DNA of 64,000 bases from Aurantibacter_A sp965215845 (GTDB taxonomy: Bacteria; Bacteroidota; Bacteroidia; Flavobacteriales; Flavobacteriaceae). Shown here in pieces: positions 7,579 through 17,457 of this stretch. The stretch is taken from the NCBI GenBank assembly GCA_965215845.1, contig CBDCEL010000003.1:1195613-1259612 (forward strand), in the 5' to 3' direction. The notes beneath the pieces are model-generated. The model searched no databases and was not told the DNA's origin. It saw only the letters and a program-made list of their open reading frames with translations. The number at the start of each line of letters is the position of its first letter. Position 1 is the first letter of the stretch. The position numbers and the translations under genes were made by a program.

Positions 7579-9582
7579 ATGAAAAATTGCCCTGGTTTTT
7601 CTTCGACCTTTACGATTTTTTACGCATCCTTATTTTGTTTTATCCATTTGATTTCATGCAAAAAAGAGAATACCACAATCGTTTCTGACGACGCGGTTGC
7701 CTATGCTTTTCCCGTAGCGGAAATATCATTGGATGGGGACCTATCCGATTGGCCCGATGACATGGTCAGATATCCGATAAAAAATGCGGCTATCGGGGAT
7801 GCACCTGACGGAAATTCAGATTATGAGGGCCATTTTCGAATTGGGTATGGCCCAAACGGAAATACGGTGTTTATCGCCATGGAAATCTCGGATCAATCCG
7901 TGTTCATCGATACCACACAAAATTCCAATTGGAACACGCAAGACGGACTTGAGCTCTATCTCAATCCGAAGAATGAACATTCAGGTTCCCCGGTCACGCA
8001 ATATGTTGAATACGGAGAAACCCGAAATGTATTTGGTGCCGGTGATAATTGGGACAATGTGGAAATGAAAAAGCGAACGACCGCAAAGGGGAAAACCGTC
8101 GAATGGAAAATTACCCTGGACCATGAAATTCAAACGGGCATGTCAATGGGACTGGACCTTGTCGCCATTGATAAGGACCAGGACAACAGTTTTACCTGGG
8201 TCTCCTGGGGCAAGGGAACACAAAAAATCGCAAATCCCGATCGGTTGGGAAATGTCTTGTTCGTTGCACCAGGAACAGTGCTTCGAACAGCCAAGGGCCA
8301 AGCAGATCTTTCTGGTCTTGAGCAAAGACCCAGTTCCCTGACCGCAAGAATAACCTCGGTAGACAATCCGAAAATGTGGGTTCGCGCCAGTATTGATTCC
8401 ATGGGCAATTATTCGACCACGCTGCCGATTGGCAAATACCAAGTCGATTACCCAAATCGGTTAATGGAAGTAGATTATCGGTTTCATCGAATGAACCCGA
8501 TAGACCCTATTGAATTTGACTTGAAGGAAAACGGGAAGCACATATTACCCACCCTAACACCAAAATTCAGGGATAAACCTTACGTTCTGCCAAAAAAAGG
8601 GTTGCTGCATGATTTCGGTAGCGGAGAAGAGAAAAAAGTGGACGAATATGTTCAAGCCTGCCAAGAGTTCTACAATATCCCTGGGGTTTCGCTGGCCTTG
8701 ATCAAAGATGGAAAAGTAGTTTACCACAAGACCTACGGGGTCAAAAATACCGTGACCCAAGAACCGGTAGATGGTAAAACTTTGTTCGAAGCCGCGTCGA
8801 TCACGAAACCTGTATTCGCGTATGTCGCGCTGCGTTTGGCCGATAAGGGTATTCTAGACCTCGATGAACCCCTACATGAATACTTACCTTTTGAAGCACT
8901 TCAGGAATATCCCGAGTATAAAAAAATGACCGGGCGGCATGTGCTCATACATCGAAGTGGATTGCCAAATTGGGGAGCCGAGATGATCAACACGCCAGGG
9001 GAAAAATACGGATATTCGGGGGAAGGCTTCGAATATCTGAAAAGGGTCGTTGTCGAAATCACCGGGAAACCGATCGAGCAAATATTGGATGAAGAGCTGA
9101 TCTCGCCGAACAAACTTTATCATATGGAGTTCAGCGATAACGAAGAACTGCGTAAAGTCGTCTCTTCAGGCCATATGAACAACAACCCGACGAACTGGGA
9201 TATTCCACAAGAAGCGGGTATGGCCTTTAGCATGCATACCGAGGCAAAGGCCTTTTCGAAATATGCTATCGCCTTACTTGAACGCAAAGGATTGAAATCA
9301 AGCACCTATAAAGAATTCATGACGATACATACTGAGTCTGACAGTGAGTACTGGAACCTACCTGACAAGCGCGAAGGTGCCGGTCTAGGAATCTTTATTA
9401 GAGAAACGGAATACGGCAACACCTTTTACCATGGTGGCAACAATGGTGATTTCAAATGTCTGTTCGAAGTTTACGATGATCTTAAAATGGGTTATATCGT
9501 GTACACAAATTCAAACACCGGAAGCGAATTGACGTTTGATCTCTGGCAATTATTGGTGGAGGGAAAAATAGATAAAAGGTAA
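7579..9582 (+). CDS. lipoprotein with N-terminal CBM9-like domain and C-terminal beta-lactamase-fold serine hydrolase
   Basis: 667 aa. A signal segment ends in a lipobox with Cys27 (LISCKKE), so it is an envelope lipoprotein. Residues about 42-220 resemble a CBM9/DOMON carbohydrate-binding module (ISLDGDLSDWPDD; TQDGLELYLNP). Residues about 350-660 are a class C beta-lactamase/esterase-type hydrolase: Ser407-Ile-Thr-Lys410 is the SxxK nucleophile motif, YSGEGF fits the YxN-like position with a substituted last residue, and HGGNNGDF supplies the HGG-type third motif. It may hydrolyse an ester or peptide on a bound glycan. Acetyl-esterase versus peptidase cannot be settled. Confidence 0.8.
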   Translation: MKNCPGFSSTFTIFYASLFCFIHLISCKKENTTIVSDDAVAYAFPVAEISLDGDLSDWPDDMVRYPIKNAAIGDAPDGNSDYEGHFRIGYGPNGNTVFIAMEISDQSVFIDTTQNSNWNTQDGLELYLNPKNEHSGSPVTQYVEYGETRNVFGAGDNWDNVEMKKRTTAKGKTVEWKITLDHEIQTGMSMGLDLVAIDKDQDNSFTWVSWGKGTQKIANPDRLGNVLFVAPGTVLRTAKGQADLSGLEQRPSSLTARITSVDNPKMWVRASIDSMGNYSTTLPIGKYQVDYPNRLMEVDYRFHRMNPIDPIEFDLKENGKHILPTLTPKFRDKPYVLPKKGLLHDFGSGEEKKVDEYVQACQEFYNIPGVSLALIKDGKVVYHKTYGVKNTVTQEPVDGKTLFEAASITKPVFAYVALRLADKGILDLDEPLHEYLPFEALQEYPEYKKMTGRHVLIHRSGLPNWGAEMINTPGEKYGYSGEGFEYLKRVVVEITGKPIEQILDEELISPNKLYHMEFSDNEELRKVVSSGHMNNNPTNWDIPQEAGMAFSMHTEAKAFSKYAIALLERKGLKSSTYKEFMTIHTESDSEYWNLPDKREGAGLGIFIRETEYGNTFYHGGNNGDFKCLFEVYDDLKMGYIVYTNSNTGSELTFDLWQLLVEGKIDKR

Positions 9583-9678
9583 AAGTCAAAAAAAGGAATT
9601 TCATTCTCAATATTACCACTTCTACCTTTAAAAAAAATTCAAAAACCGCAGCCCATTTCAAGTCCTGCCATAAAGTTG

Positions 9679-9686
9679 TAATTTTG
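9679..9686 (+). promoter_or_regulatory. -7 box ahead of recR
   Basis: TAATTTTG matches the Bacteroidota TAnnTTTG box, 18 bp before the recR ATG. I see no good -33 TTG at the expected spacing. Confidence 0.45.
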
Positions 9687-9703
9687 TTCCGTTAACTATC
9701 GGC

Positions 9704-10324
9704 ATGGATTTTTCTTCGAAATTACTTGAAAATGCGGTCTACGAAATGTCACAGCTACCGGGCATCGGTAAACGAACCGCGCTTCGACTGGTATTGCATC
9801 TGTTGAAACAGCCGAAGGATCAGACAGGCCGTTTGTCACGATCGCTCGAAAAACTTCGTGGGGAAATCAAGTTCTGTAAATCGTGCCACAATATTTCAGA
9901 TGTCGAATTGTGCGAAATTTGTGCCAGCCCGAAACGCGATGAAACCCTGGTCTGTGTTGTGGAAGACATCCGCGATGTGATGGCCATCGAGAATACCGGA
10001 CAATATCGAGGGCTTTATCATGTTCTGGGCGGAAAGATTTCGCCCATGGAAGGTGTCGGGCCACAAGATTTGACCATTGCCTCCCTAATCGAGAAGGCAA
10101 GACAAGGGCAGCTAAAGGAATTGATCTTTGCCCTAAGCTCTACCATGGAGGGGGATACCACCAATTTCTACATCTACAAACAACTGGAAGGCCTCGATAT
10201 CAATACCTCGACCATCGCCAGAGGTGTCGCCGTTGGCGATGAACTCGAATACGCCGACGAAGTAACCTTGGGCCGGAGCATCATCAACAGAATTCCGTTC
10301 GAAGGGTCGTTAAAAGCAAATTAA
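9704..10324 (+). CDS. recR: recombination protein RecR
   Basis: 206 aa, full length. The N-terminal helix-hairpin-helix (LPGIGKRTALRLV, 18-30) is followed by a four-cysteine zinc finger (Cys58, 61, 70, 73), then a Toprim domain starting at VCVVEDIRDV and the C-terminal Walker-B-like region. RecR forms a DNA clamp with RecO/RecF to load RecA at gaps. No dnaX or ybaB is adjacent, which is usual for this group; the next gene downstream is the E2 acyltransferase. Confidence 0.95.
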   Translation: MDFSSKLLENAVYEMSQLPGIGKRTALRLVLHLLKQPKDQTGRLSRSLEKLRGEIKFCKSCHNISDVELCEICASPKRDETLVCVVEDIRDVMAIENTGQYRGLYHVLGGKISPMEGVGPQDLTIASLIEKARQGQLKELIFALSSTMEGDTTNFYIYKQLEGLDINTSTIARGVAVGDELEYADEVTLGRSIINRIPFEGSLKAN

Positions 10325-10373
10325 ATCACCCTTGAATATTGCAATAAATTTAATCCGTAGGACGTTTTTTCTT

Positions 10374-10381
10374 TATTTTTG
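10374..10381 (+). promoter_or_regulatory. -7 box ahead of the E2 acyltransferase gene
   Basis: TATTTTTG fits TAnnTTTG, 37 bp before the ATG. A matching -33 element is not convincing. Confidence 0.45.
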
Positions 10382-10418
10382 CAACAGATTTATCAGAAAC
10401 AGCGCTTAGATCAAGAAT

Positions 10419-11834
10419 ATGTCAAAGTTTGAACTGAAATTACCGCGAATGGGAGAGAGTGTCGCCGAAGCTACCTTGACCGCTTGGTTGAAGGAAGTCG
10501 GGGAGACCATTGATATGGATGAGGCCGTTTTTGAGATTGCCACTGACAAAGTCGATTCTGAAGTGCCCAGTGAAGTAGAAGGTATTCTTGTTGAAAAGCG
10601 TTTCGACATCGATGATGTCGTAAAGGTGGGGGATATTGTTGCCGTAATCGAAGTGAATGGTGAAATGGCATCAGTTACCGAAACTGCCGAGAATGTAGTT
10701 GAGGCCTCCGAAAATGATACGGAAACCGAAATGGGAGAAGGGGTCGTTTCCGAATTGGAGAACAATATCGCGGAAGTAAAGGAAATTACCACCGCTCCAG
10801 TTCTTGATCTCGCAAATAATGGAGACAGTTCGACCGAAAGGTTTTATTCACCATTGGTAAAGAACATAGCCAAGCAAGAAGGTATTCCCACCTCTGAATT
10901 GGATACCATTCAAGGTTCAGGCAAGGAAGGTCGCGTGACCAAGAAGGACATATTGGCCTATGTGGAAAATAAAAAGGCCGGAATGTCAACTCCTACCGTT
11001 CAAGAATCGGCTTCACAAAACATTTCAGAAGAAAAGGCCATAGAACGGCCAACCGTTCAACAACCCATTGAAGAAATCAAAACACCCTTACAACCTCATC
11101 AAATAACAACGGTTCAAAGTGTGGGTGGTGATGAGGTCGTCGAAATGACACGCATGGGCAAATTGATTGCCAAACATATGGTCAACAGTGTTTCGACCTC
11201 TGCCCACGTACAAAGTTTTATCGAGGTCGATGTAACCGATATCGTTAACTGGAGGAATAAAGTGAAAGATTCCTTCGAACAAAGGGAAGGCGAAAAGTTG
11301 ACTTTTACACCGATTTTTTTGGAGGCCGTGGCCAAGGCCTTGAAAAAATATCCGTTGATGAACATTTCGGTCGACGGCGAAAAAATCATCAAGAAAAAGA
11401 ATATCAATATAGGAATGGCGGCAGCACTGCCTGATGGAAATCTTATCGTTCCTGTTATTAAAAATTCCGATCAACTCAATTTGGTCGGAATTGCGAAAGT
11501 GGTCAACGACCTCGCCAACCGTGCACGAAACAACGCACTCAAACCAGATGAAATTCAAGACGGCACCTACACTGTGACCAACGTCGGAACTTTTGGTAGC
11601 GTTTTTGGTACGCCGATCATCAACCAGCCCCAAGTAGGTATATTGGCTTTGGGTGCCATTCGAAAAATGCCTGCCGTAATCGAAACTGCCGAAGGAGATT
11701 TCATAGGAATCCGTCATAAGATGTATATCTCCCATAGCTATGACCATCGGGTCGTGAACGGTGCTCTGGGCAGTATGTTCGCAAAGGCGGTTGCCGATTA
11801 TCTCGAAGGTTGGGACGTAAATCGGGAAGTGTAG
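10419..11834 (+). CDS. 2-oxoacid dehydrogenase complex E2 (dihydrolipoamide acyltransferase)
   Basis: 471 aa. N-terminal lipoyl domain (1-75) with the lipoylated Lys44 in EIATDKVDSEVP, an acidic linker, a peripheral-subunit-binding domain (about 141-184, SPLVKNIAKQEGI...GRVTKKDI), a second linker, and a catalytic acyltransferase core ending in YDHRVVNGALGS. The canonical HxxxDG motif reads HRVVNG here (Asp replaced by Asn); from memory this variant is seen in other Bacteroidota E2 proteins. It transfers acyl groups from lipoate to CoA. Branched-chain versus pyruvate or 2-oxoglutarate specificity is not decided; E1 and E3 are not nearby. Confidence 0.88.
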   Translation: MSKFELKLPRMGESVAEATLTAWLKEVGETIDMDEAVFEIATDKVDSEVPSEVEGILVEKRFDIDDVVKVGDIVAVIEVNGEMASVTETAENVVEASENDTETEMGEGVVSELENNIAEVKEITTAPVLDLANNGDSSTERFYSPLVKNIAKQEGIPTSELDTIQGSGKEGRVTKKDILAYVENKKAGMSTPTVQESASQNISEEKAIERPTVQQPIEEIKTPLQPHQITTVQSVGGDEVVEMTRMGKLIAKHMVNSVSTSAHVQSFIEVDVTDIVNWRNKVKDSFEQREGEKLTFTPIFLEAVAKALKKYPLMNISVDGEKIIKKKNINIGMAAALPDGNLIVPVIKNSDQLNLVGIAKVVNDLANRARNNALKPDEIQDGTYTVTNVGTFGSVFGTPIINQPQVGILALGAIRKMPAVIETAEGDFIGIRHKMYISHSYDHRVVNGALGSMFAKAVADYLEGWDVNREV

Positions 11835-11959
11835 GTGGGGAAGAGCTGACTTTTCAGAAAAAAAAGCCCATTGTTTTTTCAAATCAATAATTTTTAAGCA
11901 CTTAAAAAGCAATATTCGCTATTAACATTCTCCTAACACCTTGAGCCTTTCCACGGTCT

Positions 11960-11967
11960 TAAATTTG
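11960..11967 (+). promoter_or_regulatory. -7 box ahead of the 12.0 kb gene
   Basis: TAAATTTG fits TAnnTTTG, 35 bp before the ATG; a TTG at 11941 is upstream but 3 bp too close for the usual 19-bp spacer. Confidence 0.45.
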
Positions 11968-12001
11968 TGTTGACCAATCCGAAAATTTCGACCAACTTGT
12001 T

Positions 12002-13255
12002 ATGAAGATCAGCTTTCAGGGTCTCTCGCTTCCCATTTTTTTGTTTTTTTTATCGGCGCACTTTACCCTTCTGGCACAAAAAAAGGAGGCACACAAAGAA
12101 CATCTTAAACTTTTTATTGACTGCAATTGCGAAAGAAGCTACCTACGTCAAGAGATTCACTATGTGAACCATGTTAGAGACCAGGCCCAGGCTAATGTCA
12201 TGCTCTTTATCTATGACATTGCAAATGGAAGTGGTGGTCGCACCTATAAACTTGACTTTAAGGGTTCTGAAGACTACGAGGGCATCACAAGAGAACTCTC
12301 CTTCGACAGTAATGTGAACATGACTGCCGATGAAGTCAGAAAGGGGCTGCTTAAAAAAGTGCAGTCCGGACTTTTGTCCTATCTCATCCAGTCAGATATG
12401 GCCGAGGATATTTCCTTTACCATTGATCCCAAGGGCATGAGTGAAATTCAAGATATCAACTTTGAGGATCCCTGGAACAATTGGATATTTGAAATCTATG
12501 GAGAAGCTGAATTGGACAAGGAATCAAGCAGAAAGGAGTTCGCATATGAAATCGGATTCGAGAGCGATCGGGTAACGGAAAAATGGCGTATTAGAGCCGA
12601 TATGGAAATGAGTCAGGCCAATAGTGAGTTTGTCAGAAACGATGAGACCTTTACAAGTGAACGTTTTCGCTATTCAGGTGCGGGCAGCATTGTTCGAAGC
12701 CTATCGGATCATTGGTCCACGGGCTTATTCGCAGGAGCCAGGCACGATACATTCACAAATCTTGATTTCAGGTATTACTTCTCGCCTGCCATCGAATACA
12801 ACATTTTTCCCTATAATGAGGTACTCAGACGTGAGATCGTGTTCGCCTACAAAATCGGGTACTTCCACAATGATTATATCGAACCTACCATATTCGGAAA
12901 GGCCAAGGAAGGTATCTTCAACCATTCTCTAGACGTGCAAGTGCGTTATAGACAACCTTGGGGAAATATTTATACCCGACTGCGAGGATCCACTTTTTTA
13001 GATGATTTTGCAAAAAACAGAGTACAACTTTTCGGAAGGTTTTCGGTTCGGATTATCAAGGGCCTATCAGTTCGTTTTTCCGGAAGTTTCGAAATCATCC
13101 GTGATCAAATCAACCTGCCCGCCGGCGATGCCTCTATCGAAGATGTGCTCTTGCAACAAAAACAGATAGCCACTGATTTCGAGTTGGGGTTTGGGGTCGG
13201 ACTCAGCTACACCTTTGGCTCGGCGTTCAACAATATCATCAACACAAGGCTCTGA
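12002..13255 (+). CDS. secreted/outer-membrane protein of unknown function
   Basis: 417 aa. The signal peptide runs to about residue 25 (FLSAHFTLLAQKK). Residues 30-150 form a small mixed domain containing the pair CNCERSYLRQEI; the remainder alternates hydrophobic and charged residues in a beta-barrel pattern and ends in aromatic-rich strands (LGFGVGLSYTFGSAFNNI). I do not recognise a named family; the barrel-like half suggests an outer-membrane location. It has its own -7 box and is convergent with the TPR lipoprotein gene. Confidence 0.6.
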   Translation: MKISFQGLSLPIFLFFLSAHFTLLAQKKEAHKEHLKLFIDCNCERSYLRQEIHYVNHVRDQAQANVMLFIYDIANGSGGRTYKLDFKGSEDYEGITRELSFDSNVNMTADEVRKGLLKKVQSGLLSYLIQSDMAEDISFTIDPKGMSEIQDINFEDPWNNWIFEIYGEAELDKESSRKEFAYEIGFESDRVTEKWRIRADMEMSQANSEFVRNDETFTSERFRYSGAGSIVRSLSDHWSTGLFAGARHDTFTNLDFRYYFSPAIEYNIFPYNEVLRREIVFAYKIGYFHNDYIEPTIFGKAKEGIFNHSLDVQVRYRQPWGNIYTRLRGSTFLDDFAKNRVQLFGRFSVRIIKGLSVRFSGSFEIIRDQINLPAGDASIEDVLLQQKQIATDFELGFGVGLSYTFGSAFNNIINTRL

Positions 13256-13270
13256 AACGGTATCACGATT

Positions 13271-14102
13271 TCACTCCATAGCCAAGGATGCATCGATTTT
13301 TGTCTTTAGGCGGGAAACATCTAGATTTCTCGGATCAAGGCTATTGGCCAAATCTGCATTTTCCTTGGCCAGCTCAAGACTGTCCATCTGAAAATAGATA
13401 TCGGCCCATATGGCGTAGGGTTTGGGGATTAAGCTATCCTTTATCAACTCATTAAGACGTTTGGCCTGTTGCAATGCGACCTCAAAATTATCCATCTCAG
13501 CTTGCATACTTGCCGAATGTCCCAATAAAAAAGGATTTTCTCTTTGATCGCCGTCGGTTAGCGCTTCTAGGGAATCCAGGGCATTTCTCGGTCCGTACCT
13601 CGAATGCAGAAATTCAATGTACTCGGCTTTCATATAAATCTCATCGGGATATTTATGGACAATCTTGCCGAGATTTTCCTCAGCCAGCAGAAATGCCTTT
13701 TGGAGTATTTTTTTGGTATTGGGCAGCTTTTGTTCCCGGGCATTCGTAAACGCGACCAATGCCTCATAGACTTCCAAAATGGACCTTTCGTCGCCCTTGA
13801 CAGCTTCCCTTTGCTCTTGAATTTCCTTTTGAATTTGAAGTCGTTCCCCTAAATCCAAGGTCAAACGGCCCAAGACGGCCTTACCAATCAAAAAAATCGG
13901 GGGCATGTTCCAAAACCTTCCGGTAAGAAACTTCGGCCGGCCCATAATTCCCCTCATCCATGATCTGTTTCCATCCCAATTCATAATAATAGAGCGCCGA
14001 ATCATTGGCAACACTTTTGTATATAGAGTGCCCTTTAAAAATTGGTTCTTGTTTACAGGAAAAACCTACCAGAAGAAACATCACGATAAAGAAGCGAAGC
14101 AT
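13271..14102 (-). pseudogene. TPR-like lipoprotein, frameshifted in this sequence
   Basis: Two overlapping frames together make one protein of about 276 aa. The first begins at 14102 (MLRFFIVMFLLVGFSCKQE, a lipoprotein signal) and stops early. The second carries the rest, with repeated helical hairpins such as ALQQAKRLNELI and PYAIWADIYFQMDSLELAKENADLA, typical of TPR proteins. The frames join if one base is removed from the A7 run at 13890-13896 or the adjacent G5 run. An ATG at 14150 would destroy the lipobox position, so 14102 is preferred. Probably a sequencing error rather than decay, given five other indels nearby. Confidence 0.7.
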
Positions 14103-14176
14103 AAATCGAAAATACACAATTGTTAAAAATTTCTTTTGTCGAAGTTCCATATCTTTAAAACATTATTTTGGACCTT

Positions 14177-14962
14177 ATGAAACACTTCGTTCCGATAATC
14201 TGCGCCTTACTTTTACTTGCCTGCAAATCAACTACATCGAATGTAGATTTTGATGCATATGAGAAATTGGAGTTCCACAGCGACAATATAACGATGCCCT
14301 ATCGGCTATTGCTTCCGAAAAATTACGATAAAACAAGACCATACCCTATGGTGGTCGTACTTCATGGTGCCGGCGAACGAGGGAGTGACAACGAAGCGCA
14401 ATTGACTCTCGGAGCAGCATTGTTTCTTAAACAGGAAATACGGGATAAATATCCGGCAATTGTCGTGTTTCCGCAATGTCCCGAAGAAAGTTACTGGAGC
14501 AACGTTGATAAGAAAGGCGCCATGATGTTTGCCGAATTCACCTTTAAGGAAGATGGAAACCCTACTATAGCGATGGAGCAGTTACAAAAGTTGCTTCTTG
14601 AATTGAAAAATTCGTACAAGGTAGACGAAAAAAGAATCTATGTAGGTGGACTCTCTATGGGCGGCATGGGTACCTTTGAAATCGTACGTCGAAACCCTGA
14701 TATGTTTGCGGCAGCATTCGCGATCTGTGGTGGCGCCCATCCTTCGACCGCCGCATCGATCAAAGATATTCCCTGGTGGGTCTTTCATGGGGATTCCGAT
14801 ATGATTGTTGATTACGAACATTCCAAAACCATGGTCGAAGCGCTTAAAAAGCATGGGGCCAAAGTAAGATTCACGACCTACGAAGGTGTCAACCATGACA
14901 GTTGGGAAAATGCTTTTGCCGAACCCGAATTAATCCCATGGCTATTCGACCATTCCAGGTAG
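14177..14962 (+). CDS. alpha/beta-hydrolase lipoprotein (phospholipase/carboxylesterase-like)
   Basis: 261 aa from the ATG at 14177, chosen because it gives a clean lipoprotein signal (ICALLLLACKS); the upstream ATG at 14168 adds three residues. Catalytic features are LHGAGERGSDN (oxyanion region), nucleophile elbow GLSMGGMG with Ser160, an Asp near 211 in HGDSDMIVDY and a His near 246 in NHDSW. This is the pattern of secreted feruloyl-esterase/PHB-depolymerase-like hydrolases. The substrate is unknown. The methyltransferase gene follows after 3 bp, so the two are likely co-transcribed. Confidence 0.82.
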   Translation: MKHFVPIICALLLLACKSTTSNVDFDAYEKLEFHSDNITMPYRLLLPKNYDKTRPYPMVVVLHGAGERGSDNEAQLTLGAALFLKQEIRDKYPAIVVFPQCPEESYWSNVDKKGAMMFAEFTFKEDGNPTIAMEQLQKLLLELKNSYKVDEKRIYVGGLSMGGMGTFEIVRRNPDMFAAAFAICGGAHPSTAASIKDIPWWVFHGDSDMIVDYEHSKTMVEALKKHGAKVRFTTYEGVNHDSWENAFAEPELIPWLFDHSR

Positions 14963-14965
14963 CTT

Positions 14966-15691
14966 ATGAATCCCGAATATGACACCATAACCGCTGGGCA
15001 CTACAGAACATATCGCCCTGCGCTTCATTTCGAAATTCTCAGAAAGTGCATTTCAGCGGATGAAATTTTTGCTTTGGGGCTTGATATAGGATGTGGTACC
15101 GGCCAATCGACCCACGCCTTGTTAAAATTTTGCGAACGCGTTTTTGGGATAGAGCCGAGCAACGAAATGCTCGAAAATGCGTTGGAGCATCCGCAAATCG
15201 AATATTCATACTTCGATACCAAGAATTTGAATTTCAAAGAAAATGCGTTTGATATTGTGACCTTTGCAGGGTCGCTATTCTATGGTAAATCACTAAATCT
15301 GCTAGAGGAGGTCATTAGGGTGTCTCAAGACAAGGGGGCCATTATTGTCTATGATTTTGAGGTCCTTTTAAAGGAGCTACTTCAAAAATTAGGGTTTGCT
15401 TCCTCCATTGAAAGCATTTATGACCATGAGGTGGATTTTTCTGGATTACAAACAGATCAGCTTTTGGAGGTCACCAAAGGAAAGGAAACAACGATCCTGA
15501 ATATAGATGCGAATCAGCTGGCACACCTCATTTTATCGGTCAAAGAACATTATGTCTTTTTTCAAAACAAATGGAGGACGGAAAATGTGTTTCAAAACTT
15601 GGCCAGGATGCTGAAACAAATATCGGGTGCTGGGCAATTTCGGTTAGAAGTAAATATTTTTTATACCCGATACAAGGTCGCAAAGAAATAG
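14966..15691 (+). CDS. class I SAM-dependent methyltransferase
   Basis: 241 aa. The SAM-binding motif GLDIGCGTGQST lies near residue 35, followed by the acidic strand end FGIEPSNEML and the motif-IV-like DIVTFAGSLFY, the order of the Methyltransf_11/25 families. The substrate cannot be inferred. It sits 3 bp after the esterase gene, with no sign of its own promoter. Confidence 0.8.
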   Translation: MNPEYDTITAGHYRTYRPALHFEILRKCISADEIFALGLDIGCGTGQSTHALLKFCERVFGIEPSNEMLENALEHPQIEYSYFDTKNLNFKENAFDIVTFAGSLFYGKSLNLLEEVIRVSQDKGAIIVYDFEVLLKELLQKLGFASSIESIYDHEVDFSGLQTDQLLEVTKGKETTILNIDANQLAHLILSVKEHYVFFQNKWRTENVFQNLARMLKQISGAGQFRLEVNIFYTRYKVAKK

Positions 15692-15724
15692 GTGGTTTGC
15701 CAGCCCAATACCTTTTCGAAAACC

Positions 15725-15732
15725 TATATTTG
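15725..15732 (+). promoter_or_regulatory. -7 box ahead of the exonuclease gene
   Basis: TATATTTG matches TAnnTTTG, 14 bp before the ATG at 15746. This supports starting the exonuclease there and not at the upstream in-frame ATG at 15692. Confidence 0.45.
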
Positions 15733-15745
15733 CAAAAAGCCCAAA

Positions 15746-16522
15746 ATGGATTTAAATCTCACAAGGCCCATCTGCTTTTTCGATCTGGAAACGACCGGTA
15801 CCAATGTCGCAAAAGATCGAATAGTCGAAATATCGATCCTTAAGATTTTCCCCAACGGAAACAAAGAGGGCAAAACGTGGTTGGTGAACCCCGGAGTGAA
15901 AATTCCTGAGGAGGCCGAGGCGATACATGGTATTTCAAACGAGAAAGTAGCTAGCGAACCCACTTTCAAGGAGCTTTCCAAAGAAATTTACAACATGATC
16001 AAGGACAGTGATCTCGGCGGATTCAACTCGAACCGTTTTGATATTCCGCTGTTGGCCGAGGAAATGTTACGGGCCGAGATCGACTTCGACCTGAAAAACA
16101 GGGCTGCAATCGATGTTCAGACCATTTTTCATAAGATGGAAAAACGCACTCTTGCAGCTGCCTACAAATTTTACTGCAACAAAGATTTGACCAATGCCCA
16201 CTCTGCAGAGGCCGATACCCAGGCCACTTATGAAGTACTGCTGTCACAACTGGATCGATACCCGGAATTGGAAAACAATGTGAAAAAACTGGCTGAATTT
16301 TCGTCACATCGCCAGTTTGCCGATTTTGCCGGATTCATTGGGTACGATGAAAATGACGAAGCGGTCTTTGCCTTTGGCAAGCATAAAGGCAAGAAGGTGC
16401 TTGAAGTTCTTGATACGGAGCCCGGCTATTTTGGCTGGATCCAAAATGCCGATTTTCCATTGTACACCAAAAAAGTCTTGACCCAAATAAAGCTTAGTCA
16501 ACTCAATAACAAATTAAGCTAA
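15746..16522 (+). CDS. DnaQ-like 3'-5' exonuclease with ExoX-type C-terminal domain
   Basis: 258 aa from the ATG at 15746. The first exonuclease motif FFDLETTG places catalytic Asp13 and Glu15; the later motif HSAEADTQATYEVL provides the His and Asp of a DEDDh nuclease. After about residue 190 a small domain (FAFGKHKGKKVLEV ... PGYFGWIQNADFP) resembles the C-terminal domain of exonuclease X. It probably degrades single-stranded DNA ends in repair. Its stop directly abuts the ATG of the next gene (TAAATG). Confidence 0.85.
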   Translation: MDLNLTRPICFFDLETTGTNVAKDRIVEISILKIFPNGNKEGKTWLVNPGVKIPEEAEAIHGISNEKVASEPTFKELSKEIYNMIKDSDLGGFNSNRFDIPLLAEEMLRAEIDFDLKNRAAIDVQTIFHKMEKRTLAAAYKFYCNKDLTNAHSAEADTQATYEVLLSQLDRYPELENNVKKLAEFSSHRQFADFAGFIGYDENDEAVFAFGKHKGKKVLEVLDTEPGYFGWIQNADFPLYTKKVLTQIKLSQLNNKLS

Positions 16523-17443
16523 ATGCGCTTTTTCTGGCTCTCGCTTTTTCTTGTGGCGCAAATGGGCGCCCAGGAAGTATTGTTCGAAGGAAAGATTTTC
16601 GATACCAAGACCGGTGAACCCATTCCGTATGTGAACCTCAGTTTTTTGAACACCTTAAAAGGGACATCCACAGATGAAGAAGGTCGTTTTTTTCATTGAT
16701 ATCCCTAAGTACTATTTGGAGAACCAAGTGCACATCTCATCATTGGGGTATAAGGATACGATAATGGTCGCCAAAAGAATATTCGATTCAAAAAACATCG
16801 GCTTGAAAGAAGCGTCCTATGAATTGGATGAAGTGGTGGTATCCAAAAATTTGGGCGGTTCCGATATTTTGAATCCCATTGGTAGTTACAGTGTGACCAG
16901 TGGTTTTTCGAGTTCGTCAACGCCATGGGTTTTGGCGTTGTATTTTCCAAATATCGGTGCCCAGGAAAAATTCGTTGAGAAAATCTCGGTATTCGTTCAG
17001 AAAAATCCAAGTTTTAAAAATCCTACCTCAAAATTCCGAATTCGAATTTATGATGTGCATCCGGTTTCAAAGAACCGAATCACGATATCCTGAAAAAAAG
17101 TCTAGTGTTGGAGTCCCAGAGCGAAGAAGACCTTGTGTCGGTCGATTTGTCCGCGGTCAATATTAAGATTCCGCAAGAAGGTATTTTTATTGGTCTGGAA
17201 TGGCTTTTTGTTCCTAACAACTGGTATCGGAGCATCTCTGAGCATCCCATAACCAAAAAGAAAGAAATTGAAGATCGCTTTGCCCCTACTTTCGGCGGAG
17301 TGTACAGCAAAAACCAAAATTTGAGAACAATGGTCTACGGAATGGGCAAATGGACTGATTTTACGACGAAATCAAAAGACCACATGAAAAACTTCATACC
17401 AGCCATCAGTCTTAAAATAAAAAAAGGAAAAGTCCAAAATTAG
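16523..17443 (+). pseudogene. carboxypeptidase-like regulatory domain protein, two frameshifts in this sequence
   Basis: Three pieces in two shifts read as one protein of about 306 aa. A signal peptide (FFWLSLFLVAQMGAQ) leads into a CarboxypepD_reg-like sandwich (FEGKIFDTKTGEPIPYVNLS ... TDEEGRF), then IRIYDVHPVSK and KSLVLESQSEEDLVSVDLS. The first shift is one extra T in the T7 run at 16687-16693; the second is one missing A at 17069-17071. The net change is zero, so the final frame ends normally at 17443. It is likely a cell-surface protein of unknown role. Confidence 0.7.
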
Positions 17444-17457
17444 TAACACCAGATCAA

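Noticed and set aside
13271..14014. Independent 247-aa gene starting at 14014
   Set aside because: Its first 35 or so residues are out of frame with the lipoprotein signal and lack family character; it is the tail of the frameshifted TPR gene.
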